64,000 bases of DNA from NCBI GenBank assembly GCA_012927585.1, contig JABBOY010000016.1, positions 124,001 to 188,000 of the forward strand, written 5' to 3'. The translations under genes were made by a program, and so were the position numbers. Source of the stretch: Glaciimonas sp. (lineage in GTDB: Bacteria; Pseudomonadota; Gammaproteobacteria; Burkholderiales; Burkholderiaceae_D). Below the pieces are notes generated by a model, which was given only the letters and a program-made list of their open reading frames with translations, made no database searches and had not been told where the DNA came from. Positions 1 through 8,704 of the stretch are shown here, in pieces. Positions within the stretch are counted from its first letter, which is position 1, and every line of letters starts with the position of its first letter.

Positions 1-343
1 CTTTCTTTTTCTTGGCGCTGCCCGTATCGAATTCCAGCACGGGCCATTGCGCTGCGCGCATCTGGTCGCTTTGACCGTCGCCGCGCAGGCTGCTACCGGC
101 TGGATCGACCGGTTTCAGATAATAGGTACTGTTGCCGCTTTTGACTTCGACTTCTGTGACTTTGCCTTGCTGGCGTTTTTCGGTGATTTTCTTTTCCGTG
201 CTTGGCGGGGTGATGGAAATCGCAGGCGGCTCGCCTTCCTCCAGTTTTTCCATCACGGGCGGCTGTTGTGCACCCACCAGTAAAGGTATTGCGCAGGCGG
301 CAATGCCGCATCCGACGGTGATCCAGGCTGACGATAATCGCAT
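1..343 (-). CDS. DUF2782 family protein, 3' end outside window
   Basis: Reading the minus strand from the ATG at 343 gives an uninterrupted 114-codon frame that runs off the left edge. It begins MRLSSAWITVGCGIAACAIP, a plausible export signal, and continues through a Pro/Glu-rich stretch (EEGEPPAISITPP) to a region ending in a Lys-rich tail. This matches small periplasmic DUF2782 proteins, which in many betaproteobacteria sit next to polA. The central part (TEVEVKSGNSTYYLKPVD) is the typical conserved core of that family. No enzymatic function is known. The true C-terminus is probably only a few residues beyond the edge, judging by the Lys run. Family recognition is from memory of the pattern, not a search. 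Confidence 0.72.
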   Translation of the reverse strand, partial: MRLSSAWITVGCGIAACAIPLLVGAQQPPVMEKLEEGEPPAISITPPSTEKKITEKRQQGKVTEVEVKSGNSTYYLKPVDPAGSSLRGDGQSDQMRAAQWPVLEFDTGSAKKKK

Positions 344-445
344 GATAATAAGGCCGGTTGGCGTGCTGTTGAACGGGAAATATTCTGATAAATGTACTGG
401 TGTCGGTAATTGTAGCAAACAGAGTCTGTCGCGCCCAAGGATGGA

Positions 446-1189
446 TTACAAATACAGCATTTTTTGGCGCTCTTCTTCCGACAGTTCAATATCGCGCGCT
501 TCATAAAAAGCAAAGATGGCATCGACTACATTGGACGGTTCATCGATCAGATGGATCAGGTCAAGATCTTTTTCATTGATTACGCCGGCAGCCAGCATGG
601 TCTCGCGCAGCCAGCCCAGCAAGCCGCGCCAGTATGTGGTGCCGACCAGAATGATCGGCATCGGGCGTGATTTTCCGGTCTGGATCAGGGTCAGGGCTTC
701 ACTGAGCTCGTCCAGTGTGCCGAAACCGCCGGGAAATACCACATAGGCATCGGCATACTTGACGAAAGCTACCTTGCGCGCAAAAAAATGCCGGAAACTG
801 ATCGAAATGTTTTGCCACGCATTGCGGGCTTGCTCGTGCGGCAGCTCGATGTTGAGGCCGACAGACGGCGATTTACCCTCGAAGGCGCCTTTGTTGGCGG
901 CTTCCATGATGCCCGGACCGCCGCCCGAAATTACCGCAAAACCGGCATCCGACAAACGTCGCGCAACATCGACGCACTTGATGTAATACGGGCTTTCCGG
1001 CGGCAGCCTGGCTGAACCGAAGATCGAGACCGCCGGGCGCAGCTCGGAAAGCCGCTCGGTGGACTCAATAAACTCTGCCATAATCGTGAACATATGCCAC
1101 GATTCGCGCGCTTTTTGTGAGGTGGCGCGTTCCTTGTCCGTCACCTGCCGCAAGCGCAGCACCTTTTTTCCAATTTCTTCCATATGCAT
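446..1189 (-). CDS. LOG family (TIGR00730) Rossmann-fold protein
   Basis: A protein of 247 residues with the two signatures of the LOG/'lysine decarboxylase-like' fold: GGGPGIMEAAN at residues 89-99 and PGGFGTLDE at 153-161. Family members studied hydrolyse nucleoside 5'-monophosphates, releasing the base from ribose 5-phosphate, and some make free cytokinins. Here the substrate cannot be told. The first ~50 residues are an extension before the core. Two starts are possible, ATG at 1189 or at 1183, both behind AGGG. The first overlaps the divergent polA start by 6 bp, the second abuts it. The gene is followed by the DUF2782 gene on the same strand after about 100 bp. Confidence 0.88.
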   Translation of the reverse strand: MHMEEIGKKVLRLRQVTDKERATSQKARESWHMFTIMAEFIESTERLSELRPAVSIFGSARLPPESPYYIKCVDVARRLSDAGFAVISGGGPGIMEAANKGAFEGKSPSVGLNIELPHEQARNAWQNISISFRHFFARKVAFVKYADAYVVFPGGFGTLDELSEALTLIQTGKSRPMPIILVGTTYWRGLLGWLRETMLAAGVINEKDLDLIHLIDEPSNVVDAIFAFYEARDIELSEEERQKMLYL

Positions 1190-3925
1190 AAAACCCTGTT
1201 ATTAGTCGACGGTTCCAGTTATCTGTATCGCGCCTTTCATGCGTTGCCCGACTTGCGCAACGCCGAAGGAGCGCCGACCGGCGCCATGTACGGCATGATC
1301 AACATGCTGCGCCGCTTGCGTCACGATTATCCCGCAGCATACATGGCCTGTGTCTTCGACGCCAAAGGCAAGACCTTCCGCGACGACCTGTATCCGCAGT
1401 ACAAGGCGCAGCGCGCAGCGATGCCGGACGACCTGGTGCGCCAGATCGCGCCGATCCATGCAGCAACACGGGCTATGGGTTGGCCGATCCTGATGATAGA
1501 AGGCATCGAGGCCGACGACGTGATCGGCACACTGGCGGTGGAGGCCGCCAAGCACGGCATGAACACCGTGATCTCGACCGGCGACAAGGATCTGGCGCAA
1601 CTGGTCAATGACCATGTGATGCTGATTAATACCATGAGCAACGAAAAACTCGACCATGCCGGCGTAGCTGCCAAATTCGGCGTGCCGCCGGAGCGCATCG
1701 TCGATTATCTGAGCCTGATTGGCGACACCGTTGACAACGTGCCGGGCGTATCCAAAGTGGGGCCGAAAACCGCGCTTAAATGGCTGGCTGAATACGATTC
1801 ATTGGAAGGAGTGATGCAAAACGCCCCTAACATCAAGGGCGTAGTTGGCGATAATCTGCGCATTGCGCTGGACTGGCTGCCGCAGGCCAAGGTGCTGGTA
1901 ACCGTCAAAACCGATTGCGATCTGTCAGCGCAGATGAAGAGCATTTTCGAATCGTTGCAACAATTGCCTGAAGACCGGGATGCGATGCTGGCATTGTTTT
2001 CCCGTTACGGCTTCAAGAGCTGGCTGCGCGAGTTGACGAGTCAGTTGGCCGATCAGATCGGCCAAAGCGCCGCGCCAATCGGGCCGAATGCCGTTTCCGC
2101 CCCGGCCCCGGCGGCAGTCGAAAAACGGTACGAAACCGTGCTCACCGAAGCCGATCTGGAGCGCTGGCTGGAGACGATCTCAATTGCCACGCTGACTTCG
2201 CTCGATACCGAAACCACTTCGCTGGAGCCGATGCAGGCACGTCTGGTCGGTATTTCGCTGTGCTGCGTGGCCGGGTGTGCCGCCTACATTCCGCTGGCGC
2301 ACAGCTATCAAGATGCGCCGCAGCAGCTTTCAACCGAATTCGTGCTGTCCCGACTGAAACCGTGGCTGGAAGATGCCGGTCAGAACAAAGTTGGCCAGAA
2401 CCTGAAATACGATAGCCATGTATTTGCCAATCACGGCGTCACGCTGCGCGGCATCCGCCACGACACGTTGCTGGAATCGTATGTGTTCGAATCGCACAAG
2501 GCCCACAACATGGACAGTCTGGCGTTGCGTCACTTGAACCACAAGACCATCAGCTTCGCCGATGTCTGCGGCAAGGGTGCATCCCAAATTTGTTTCGATC
2601 AAGTCGAGATTAGCGTTGCCACCGAATATGCGGCCGAAGACGCCGACATCACGCTGCAATTGCATCAGGCGATGTGGCCGGAGGTTGAAGCCGATGCTGG
2701 GCTGACCTTCATTTACGAAAAAATCGAGTTGCCGACTGCGGTCACGTTGCAAAAGATCGAACGTAATGGTGTTTTGATTGATGTCGATCTGCTGGGCCAG
2801 CAATCGAATCAACTCGGCAAGCGGATGCTGGAACTGGAACAGAACGCGTATGCACTGGCCGGCCAGCCGTTCAACCTGAATTCGCCGAAGCAATTAGGCG
2901 AGATTTTTTTCGATAAATTGAAATTGCCGGTGATCAAGAAAACCCCGTCCGGCGCGCCCTCAACCGATGAAGAAGTGCTGCAAAAACTGGCCGAGGATTA
3001 CCCCCTACCTAAAGTGCTGCTCGAATACCGCGGCCTGGCAAAGTTGAAATCAACTTACACCGACAAGCTGCCAAAGATGGTCAACCCGCAGACCGGACGT
3101 GTGCATACCAATTATGCGCAAGCGGTGGCGGTGACCGGCAGGCTGGCGTCAAACGATCCGAATCTGCAAAATATTCCGATTCGCAGCGTTGAAGGGCGGC
3201 GCATCCGCGAAGCTTTCATTGCGCCAGCCGGTAGCGTGATTGTGTCAGCTGATTATTCGCAAATCGAGTTGCGCATCATGGCGCATATCTCGGGTGATGC
3301 CAACATGCTGCGCGCCTTTGCCGCCGGCGAAGACATCCACCGCGCCACCGCCGCCGAGATCTTCGGCGTCACGCCGCTGGAGGTGTCGAGCCGGCAGCGT
3401 CGTTACGCCAAGGTCATCAACTTCGGCCTGATTTACGGCATGAGCGCATTCGGCCTGGCCGGCAATCTCGGCATCGAGCGCGCTGCCGCGCAACAATATA
3501 TCGATAAATATTTTGCCCGTTTTTCCGGCGTCAAGCGCTTCATGGACGACACCAAGCTGGAAGCCAAGTCGCGCGGCTATGTGGAAACCGTATTCGGCCG
3601 CCGGCTGTGGTTGCCGGAGATCAACTCCCCGAATGGTCCGCGTCGCCAGGGTGCCGAGCGGGCGGCGATCAATGCGCCGATGCAGGGCACTGCCGCCGAC
3701 CTGATCAAGCTGGCGATGGTGGCGGTGCAGGACTGGCTGGAACACGACCGGATGCAATCGATAATGATCATGCAGGTGCATGATGAACTGGTGCTGGAAG
3801 TGCCGCAAGCTGAACTGGCACTCGTGCGCCACACATTACCCGCGATCATGGCCGGGGTTGCCAAGTTGAAAGTGCCGCTGATTGCCGAAGTCGGCATCGG
3901 CAACAATTGGGATGAAGCGCATTGA
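1184..3925 (+). CDS. polA: DNA polymerase I
   Basis: A full-length 913-residue Pol I with all three modules. The N-terminal ~290 residues are the 5'-3' flap nuclease (acidic residues in GIEADDVIGT and STGDKDLAQL, then the H3TH region GDTVDNVPGV). The proofreading 3'-5' exonuclease is intact: D341 and E343 in DTETTS, then NLKYDSH and YAAEDAD. The polymerase has motif A DYSQIELR at D690, motif B RRYAKVINFGLIYG and motif C QVHDE with D867. It fills gaps and removes primers in replication and repair. There is no good Shine-Dalgarno before the ATG. Its start codon overlaps or abuts that of the divergent LOG gene, so its promoter must lie inside that gene. Confidence 0.98.
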   Translation: MHKTLLLVDGSSYLYRAFHALPDLRNAEGAPTGAMYGMINMLRRLRHDYPAAYMACVFDAKGKTFRDDLYPQYKAQRAAMPDDLVRQIAPIHAATRAMGWPILMIEGIEADDVIGTLAVEAAKHGMNTVISTGDKDLAQLVNDHVMLINTMSNEKLDHAGVAAKFGVPPERIVDYLSLIGDTVDNVPGVSKVGPKTALKWLAEYDSLEGVMQNAPNIKGVVGDNLRIALDWLPQAKVLVTVKTDCDLSAQMKSIFESLQQLPEDRDAMLALFSRYGFKSWLRELTSQLADQIGQSAAPIGPNAVSAPAPAAVEKRYETVLTEADLERWLETISIATLTSLDTETTSLEPMQARLVGISLCCVAGCAAYIPLAHSYQDAPQQLSTEFVLSRLKPWLEDAGQNKVGQNLKYDSHVFANHGVTLRGIRHDTLLESYVFESHKAHNMDSLALRHLNHKTISFADVCGKGASQICFDQVEISVATEYAAEDADITLQLHQAMWPEVEADAGLTFIYEKIELPTAVTLQKIERNGVLIDVDLLGQQSNQLGKRMLELEQNAYALAGQPFNLNSPKQLGEIFFDKLKLPVIKKTPSGAPSTDEEVLQKLAEDYPLPKVLLEYRGLAKLKSTYTDKLPKMVNPQTGRVHTNYAQAVAVTGRLASNDPNLQNIPIRSVEGRRIREAFIAPAGSVIVSADYSQIELRIMAHISGDANMLRAFAAGEDIHRATAAEIFGVTPLEVSSRQRRYAKVINFGLIYGMSAFGLAGNLGIERAAAQQYIDKYFARFSGVKRFMDDTKLEAKSRGYVETVFGRRLWLPEINSPNGPRRQGAERAAINAPMQGTAADLIKLAMVAVQDWLEHDRMQSIMIMQVHDELVLEVPQAELALVRHTLPAIMAGVAKLKVPLIAEVGIGNNWDEAH

Positions 3926-3962
3926 TTTTTGCGTAATCAATGTTGCTCGCAAAAATTTGAAT

Positions 3963-4055
3963 CCACCAAAGATACGAAAGATAAGCAAAAAACTTTCTGC
4001 TGCAGTCGCAAGGAAGGTGTTGTACATGCTTTTGTGCTTTTCGTGTTTTTCGTGG
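3963..4055. repeat. Inverted short repeat of the CACGAAAGGCACGAA type
   Basis: Left arm about 3963-3990 (CCACCAAAGATACGAAAG...), right arm about 4029-4055, whose complement reads CCACGAAAAACACGAAAAG. The arms are imperfect inverted copies of about 27 bp separated by about 38 bp. The same unit occurs at 22311-22341. It lies just after polA and before a degraded permease gene. Seen directly; its mobility is inferred. Confidence 0.5.
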
Positions 4056-4089
4056 GCAATGCTTTTCATGCCAGTAGGCATTTCGCCTG

Positions 4090-4580
4090 CACTGGTGGCT
4101 GGTGTTGGGCGGACTGGGGGTGGCGACGCTAGGGGCAGTCCGATGGTGGCCGGTTTGGCGGCGCCGTTTTGCTACGGGTTAGCCAGTGCCTGCACCAAGC
4201 AGTCACCGCTGGCTATCGATCCAACCGATAACGCGCAAGGCAGCATGTGGGCGCTGCAATCTTGGTGTTGCCATTTGCACTGTTACTGCCGATCCAGCAA
4301 AGCCCCCAGTAGTGCCGATTGGCTGGCGGTGAGCGTATTGGCGGTTGTCTGTACCGGTGCCGCTTATCTGATTTTTTTCAAGCTGATCGAGGATGTCGGG
4401 CCGATGCGCGCGCTGTCAGTAACTTTCCTGATTCCGGTATTCGGCGTGCTGTGGGGCGCCTTGTTTCTGGGCGAGACAGTCGGCGGGAGCCAACTGTTCG
4501 GTGGCGCACTGGTATTGTGCGGCACCGCCTTGTCCAATGGGGTGATCCGGCTGAGACGCCGAACCAACACATTAATTTAA
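4090..4580 (+). pseudogene. EamA/DMT-family permease remnant, frameshifted
   Basis: The last ~85 codons (from about 4316) read as the C-terminal half of an EamA-type drug/metabolite transporter: four hydrophobic segments with GPMRALSVTFLIPVFGVLWG and FLGETVGG, the usual end of this family. Upstream, family-like sequence continues only by changing frame: WWLVLGGLGVATLG near 4096 is in one frame, MVAGLAAPFCYGLASA near 4142 in another, and AAILVLPFALLLPIQQSP near 4255 in a third. The N-terminal half is missing. So at least two frameshifts plus a 5' truncation have destroyed the gene. The 3' end overlaps the convergent phaB stop by 4 bp. A sequencing error is less likely, because the N-terminal half is absent as well. 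Confidence 0.7.
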
Positions 4581-5317
4581 CTCATGTGCTGACCGCCATT
4601 GATCGAGAAATCGGCTCCGGTGATAAAGCCGGCCGCATCATCGCAGAGAAACGCTACCGCGCGGGCGATGTCATCCGGCGTGCCCATGTGGCCGACCGGA
4701 ATTTTCGCGATAATTTGCTGACGCACTTCTTCCGCGACAGCCAGCGTCATCTCGGTGCCGATGTACCCTGGTGAAATGGTGTTGACGGTGACGCCCTTGC
4801 GCGCGCCTTCCTGTGCGGCAGCCATCGTGAAGCCATGTACGCCAGCCTTGGCGGCACTGTAATTGGCTTGGCCGAATTGGCCTTTTTGACCATTCACCGA
4901 CGAAATATTCACCACCCGTCCCCAGCCGCGCATCAGCATGCCGTCGAACACCTGGCGCGTCATGTTAAAGACGCCGTTGAGATCGGTGTTGATCACCGCC
5001 AGCCAGTTTTCGACCGACATTTTCTTGAGCGTACTGTCGCGCGTCATGCCGGCATTGTTAACCAGAATATCGACGGCCCCGATGTCGGCTGTAACGCGCC
5101 GGATCAACTCCTGGCAGGAAACAAAGTCGCTGATATCAACCGGGTACACGACAACTTCGAACGATCGCGCCTGCATCGCCTGTTGCCACGCGGCTGCGCC
5201 CGCATGGTTGCCGGCATGGTAAGTTGCGACTACGCGCCGCCCCTGCTGGCACAAAGCTTGGCAAGTTGCGGTGCCGATGCCGCCGGTGCCACCTGTTACT
5301 ACTGCGATTCTGGTCAT
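4577..5317 (-). CDS. phaB: Acetoacetyl-CoA reductase (SDR family)
   Basis: A 246-residue short-chain dehydrogenase that reduces acetoacetyl-CoA to (R)-3-hydroxybutyryl-CoA with NADPH for polyhydroxybutyrate synthesis. The cofactor loop TGGTGGIG is at residues 8-15, NNAG at 87-90, and the catalytic Ser140, Tyr153 and Lys157 are all present. The stretch NGQKGQFGQANYSAAKAG and the C-terminal GADFSINGGQHM are characteristic of PhaB rather than FabG. An AGGAAAC ribosome site precedes the ATG. phaC and phaA are not in the window. It stands alone, convergent with the dead permease and divergent from the dienelactone hydrolase gene. Confidence 0.93.
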   Translation of the reverse strand: MTRIAVVTGGTGGIGTATCQALCQQGRRVVATYHAGNHAGAAAWQQAMQARSFEVVVYPVDISDFVSCQELIRRVTADIGAVDILVNNAGMTRDSTLKKMSVENWLAVINTDLNGVFNMTRQVFDGMLMRGWGRVVNISSVNGQKGQFGQANYSAAKAGVHGFTMAAAQEGARKGVTVNTISPGYIGTEMTLAVAEEVRQQIIAKIPVGHMGTPDDIARAVAFLCDDAAGFITGADFSINGGQHMS

Positions 5318-5543
5318 GTTGTTTCCTGGTTATCAGTCTATAGTGATAGTGCAACTTTCCCTGATACATATCAACATCTCTGTGTTGAGGCTGTTTAGTG
5401 TATAAATTACGGCGCAGGCCAAGCTCTATAACGATCAAACCACTCCGCTGCAAAAGCACCCGAGTGTGGGGTCTATGCTTTATCCACTTGCATATGCCTA
5501 TGGATTGTTCAGAAACTGTATTGTTATTTTCTCTGGAGAAAAA

Positions 5544-6440
5544 ATGCCACACATGAAGCAAGATTTCGATAGCCTGGTGTGCAGGACACCCCTGACGGGG
5601 CCTGTGGCTCGGCGTGATTTCCTGAAAACCACCTTAGGCGTCGGTTTTGCCGCCGCGGTGCTGCCGGTAATGGCACAAACCGTGATCAAGACCGATAGTG
5701 TCGGTTTGACTACCGGCCAGATCACAATCACAGTAAATGGACAGAGCGTGCCGGTGTACCGAGCGCAGCCTATCGGCCAGACCGATTTACCGGTAATTTT
5801 GGTGGTGTCGGAGATTTTTGGGGTGCACGAGCATATCGCCGATGTGGCTCGTCGCTTTGCCAAGCAGGGCTATCTGGCCTTGGCACCCGAATTGTTCGTG
5901 CGTCAGGGCGATCCGCGCGCTTACCCTGCAATAGGCGAATTGATCGATAAGGTGATTAATCGGGTGCCGGACACCCAGGTGATGGGTGATCTGGATGCTT
6001 GTGTAGCTTGGGCCAGTACGCATGGCGGCAATACCGATAAGCTCGGCATTACCGGATTCTGCTGGGGTGGGCGTATTGCCTGGTTATATGCTGCGCACAA
6101 TCCGACTGTCAAAGCTGGCGTGGCTTGGTATGGCCGACTGGTGGCCAGTTCGAGCGGCGACAATCTGGCATTAACGCCTCGTCAACCGGTCGATATCGCG
6201 TCCAGTCTGAACGCGCCCATGCTTGGCCTGTATGGGGGCAAGGATAACGGGATAGGACTAGATACCATTGAACAAATGCAAGCGGCGCTGTCAAAAGGCA
6301 GTAGCCAATCCAAATTCGTGGTGTATCCGAACTCGGGCCACGCCTTTTTTGCCGACTACCGGCCGAGTTATGTTGAAGCCGACGCCAAGGATGGTTGGCA
6401 ACGCTGTCTGGCGTGGTTCAAGGCGCACGGCGTGGTGTGA
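5544..6440 (+). CDS. Dienelactone hydrolase family protein with Tat signal
   Basis: An alpha/beta-hydrolase of 298 residues. An in-frame ATG lies upstream, but the ATG at 5544 follows a TCTGGAGAA ribosome site, so I start there. Residues 23-28 are RRDFLK followed by a hydrophobic stretch ending in AQT, a twin-arginine export signal. The catalytic triad of carboxymethylenebutenolidase-like enzymes is visible: Cys173 in GFCWGG, Asp234 in GGKDNG and His266 in NSGHAFF. The classical enzymes open dienelactones in chlorocatechol breakdown, but most homologues have unknown substrates. Periplasmic location is inferred from the signal. Single gene; no pathway neighbours. Confidence 0.9.
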   Translation: MPHMKQDFDSLVCRTPLTGPVARRDFLKTTLGVGFAAAVLPVMAQTVIKTDSVGLTTGQITITVNGQSVPVYRAQPIGQTDLPVILVVSEIFGVHEHIADVARRFAKQGYLALAPELFVRQGDPRAYPAIGELIDKVINRVPDTQVMGDLDACVAWASTHGGNTDKLGITGFCWGGRIAWLYAAHNPTVKAGVAWYGRLVASSSGDNLALTPRQPVDIASSLNAPMLGLYGGKDNGIGLDTIEQMQAALSKGSSQSKFVVYPNSGHAFFADYRPSYVEADAKDGWQRCLAWFKAHGVV

Positions 6441-6755
6441 AATTAGTTCCTGCGGCGCAGCCGTGCCGCAGATATTATTGATTGGATTGGGGGGGGCGAC
6501 AGCCCTGTATCTCACCGAACATACAAATTGAAATGGCTCTATTCGCATCAGGCGTTGCTATAGAGTGAAGCAAAATATCCCGCTTTACCCGGAATTATTT
6601 ATGCAACAAGGTATAATTTAAGAATAGTCATAAATTGTGGGGTATGCCGATAAACAGGCATATTGCCGCATATAAAACAAGGCGTATTTAATAATACAGC
6701 ATGCTGTACCATTAGTTTTCAGCGGGCAGGATGGTGTTTTGAACGCCGAAAACAG

Positions 6756-6787
6756 AAAGGGAGCCTTCGGCTCCCTTTGCTTTTCTC
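6756..6787. terminator. Rho-independent terminator, probably bidirectional
   Basis: A perfect 10-bp stem AAAGGGAGCC / GGCTCCCTTT with a 3-nt loop. T-rich sequence follows on both strands (GCTTTTC on plus, CTGTTTTC on minus). It lies about 45 bp after the chemoreceptor stop and would end that minus-strand operon; it may also stop readthrough from the hydrolase. The rest of 6441-6832 holds no gene that I can see. Confidence 0.85.
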
Positions 6788-6832
6788 ACATGCGGCAGCT
6801 GTCGTGCTCTTGCCTAAAACTCGTGCTCTTGT

Positions 6833-8536
6833 CTAAAATTCTTCCCACTCGTCACCGTCGTTGCCGGCAAGCTTGACTTTAGGCTTTGGCGCGGCTGTAG
6901 CTGTCGTGATGGCTTTTTGCTTTGAGACGGCCCTGGCAAGCGCCGGGGTTTTTGCCACAGGCGCACGCAGCACCAGCGCCGCCGAGGTTTCATGGCCCAG
7001 CTTGAACACGCTCACCGCCTGCGCCAGCGACTTAGCCTGATCCTGCAGGCTTTCGGCGGCAGCCGCCGCCTGTTCCACCAGCGCCGCATTCTGTTGCGTC
7101 ATTTCATCCATCTGGCCGATGGCTTGGTTGACCTCTTCGATGCCGGCGCTTTGCTCCTGGCTGGCAGCGGTGATTTCACTCATGATGTCGGCTACCCGCT
7201 TGACCGAGCTGACAATTTCACTCATGGTCTGGCCGGCGGCGTCCACCAGTTTGCTGCCCTGATCGACTTGTCGTACCGAATCGTCAATCAGGGCTTTGAT
7301 TTCCTTGGCGGCGGAAGCCGAGCGCTGCGCCAGGTTGCGTACTTCGGTGGCAACCACTGCAAAGCCGCGCCCCTGTTCACCGGCGCGGGCCGCTTCAACC
7401 GCCGCATTCAGCGCCAGGATATTGGTCTGGAAGGAGATGCCGTCGATGACGCTGATGATGTCGGCGATCTTGCGTGAGCTGGCTTTGATCGAACCCATGG
7501 TGTCGACCACTTGCGACACCACCTGGCCGCCTTTGACTGCCACCGTGGAAGCGCTGGCGGCTAACTGGTTGGCCTGGCGCGCATTGTCGGCATTTTGATG
7601 CACGGTGCCGGTCAGTTGTTCCATCGAACTGGCGGTTTCTTCCAGTGAGCTGGCCTGAGATTCGGTGCGCGACGACAGGTCGGCATTGCCGGAGGCAATT
7701 TCGCGCGAGGCCACGGCGATGGTGTCGGTGCCGTGGCGGACTTTTCCCACCGTGCTGATCAAGCTGGTATTCATGAGTTTGAGTGCGTCAAGTAACTGCG
7801 CTATCTCGTCTTTTCCAGTAGTTTCTATGACGGTTGTCAAATCTCCTGTTGCGACGTGATTCGCGACATCAAGTGCCGACTTTAAAGGCAATATGATACT
7901 TCGGGTGATAAGCCATGAGAATATGCCGCCGAATGCCAGAGCAATCATCCCAATCGCAATTACGATATACATCAGATAGTTGCCGGTCGCGACATTACGG
8001 TCAATCATTTGGCGACTTTTGATCTGCTGAACATCAATAAGTTTATTAATTTCAGCTACAGCCTGATGATTTAATGGGCTCACGTTGGACGTAATGACGC
8101 TTATGGCTCGATCACTGTCGAAAGATTGCACTGCTCGAATCACCTCTTTTACATGAGCATCAAGTTCATTGTCTATTTTGGTCAAATTATGAATGAGTTT
8201 CTGTTCATTATCCGTAAGGCCGATGGCGACAAGTTTATCCTGCATGCCAATATACAGTTTACGTTGTTTTTTAACTTCTTCATACTCAGACTGCATCTTC
8301 TGGAGGTCATATTGCAGACCGATATTGCGCATGGCAATACCGCCTTCGAGTAAAGCACTTTTCATGGTTGAAGCCAGAGCAACTTTTTCATTGATTGCAC
8401 TAAATCCGTCAATCAATTCAGTTCTGCTTCTTTTTGTGATCAAAGTTGCAACTAATAAAACAATGATGAACATCACTAATATGATGCCGAAACCTGAACT
8501 CAGACGAGTACCAATACGCAGATTACGCAGATTCAT
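6833..8536 (-). CDS. Methyl-accepting chemotaxis protein
   Basis: A 567-residue chemoreceptor. Transmembrane helix 1 spans about residues 11-33; a helical periplasmic four-helix-bundle sensor runs to about 188; TM2 is about 189-212, then HAMP and a long signalling coil with the tip sequence [28 protein letters not shown]. The C-terminus ends in DEWEEF, a pentapeptide of the WxxF type that tethers CheR/CheB. The ligand is unknown. AAGGGACACTC precedes the ATG. It is the last gene of the motility block, 168 bp after cheA. The sensor half is AT-rich like cheA, while the signalling half is GC-rich like the rest of the window, so the gene may be a recombinant. Confidence 0.95.
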   Translation of the reverse strand: MNLRNLRIGTRLSSGFGIILVMFIIVLLVATLITKRSRTELIDGFSAINEKVALASTMKSALLEGGIAMRNIGLQYDLQKMQSEYEEVKKQRKLYIGMQDKLVAIGLTDNEQKLIHNLTKIDNELDAHVKEVIRAVQSFDSDRAISVITSNVSPLNHQAVAEINKLIDVQQIKSRQMIDRNVATGNYLMYIVIAIGMIALAFGGIFSWLITRSIILPLKSALDVANHVATGDLTTVIETTGKDEIAQLLDALKLMNTSLISTVGKVRHGTDTIAVASREIASGNADLSSRTESQASSLEETASSMEQLTGTVHQNADNARQANQLAASASTVAVKGGQVVSQVVDTMGSIKASSRKIADIISVIDGISFQTNILALNAAVEAARAGEQGRGFAVVATEVRNLAQRSASAAKEIKALIDDSVRQVDQGSKLVDAAGQTMSEIVSSVKRVADIMSEITAASQEQSAGIEEVNQAIGQMDEMTQQNAALVEQAAAAAESLQDQAKSLAQAVSVFKLGHETSAALVLRAPVAKTPALARAVSKQKAITTATAAPKPKVKLAGNDGDEWEEF

Positions 8537-8621
8537 GAGTGTCCCTTAATATTGTCATTTTTTTGATATTCACACATTATGCAATTCTGTAAAAATTAGT
8601 CGAATATGTGATGTGTTAAAT

Positions 8622-8656
8622 CTCATTTCTATATTTTTATTAAATATAGAAATGAG
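8622..8656. repeat. Perfect 15-bp inverted repeat between cheA and chemoreceptor gene
   Basis: CTCATTTCTATATTT, a 5-nt loop, then its exact complement. It is AT-rich and not followed by a T-run on either strand, so it is not a classical terminator. It could be a weak hairpin limiting readthrough, or a protein site. Confidence 0.6.
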
Positions 8657-8704
8657 CGTGAGCTATTAAATATGGATTATGTTTTTCAGGATAATAGCCG
8701 GCTT

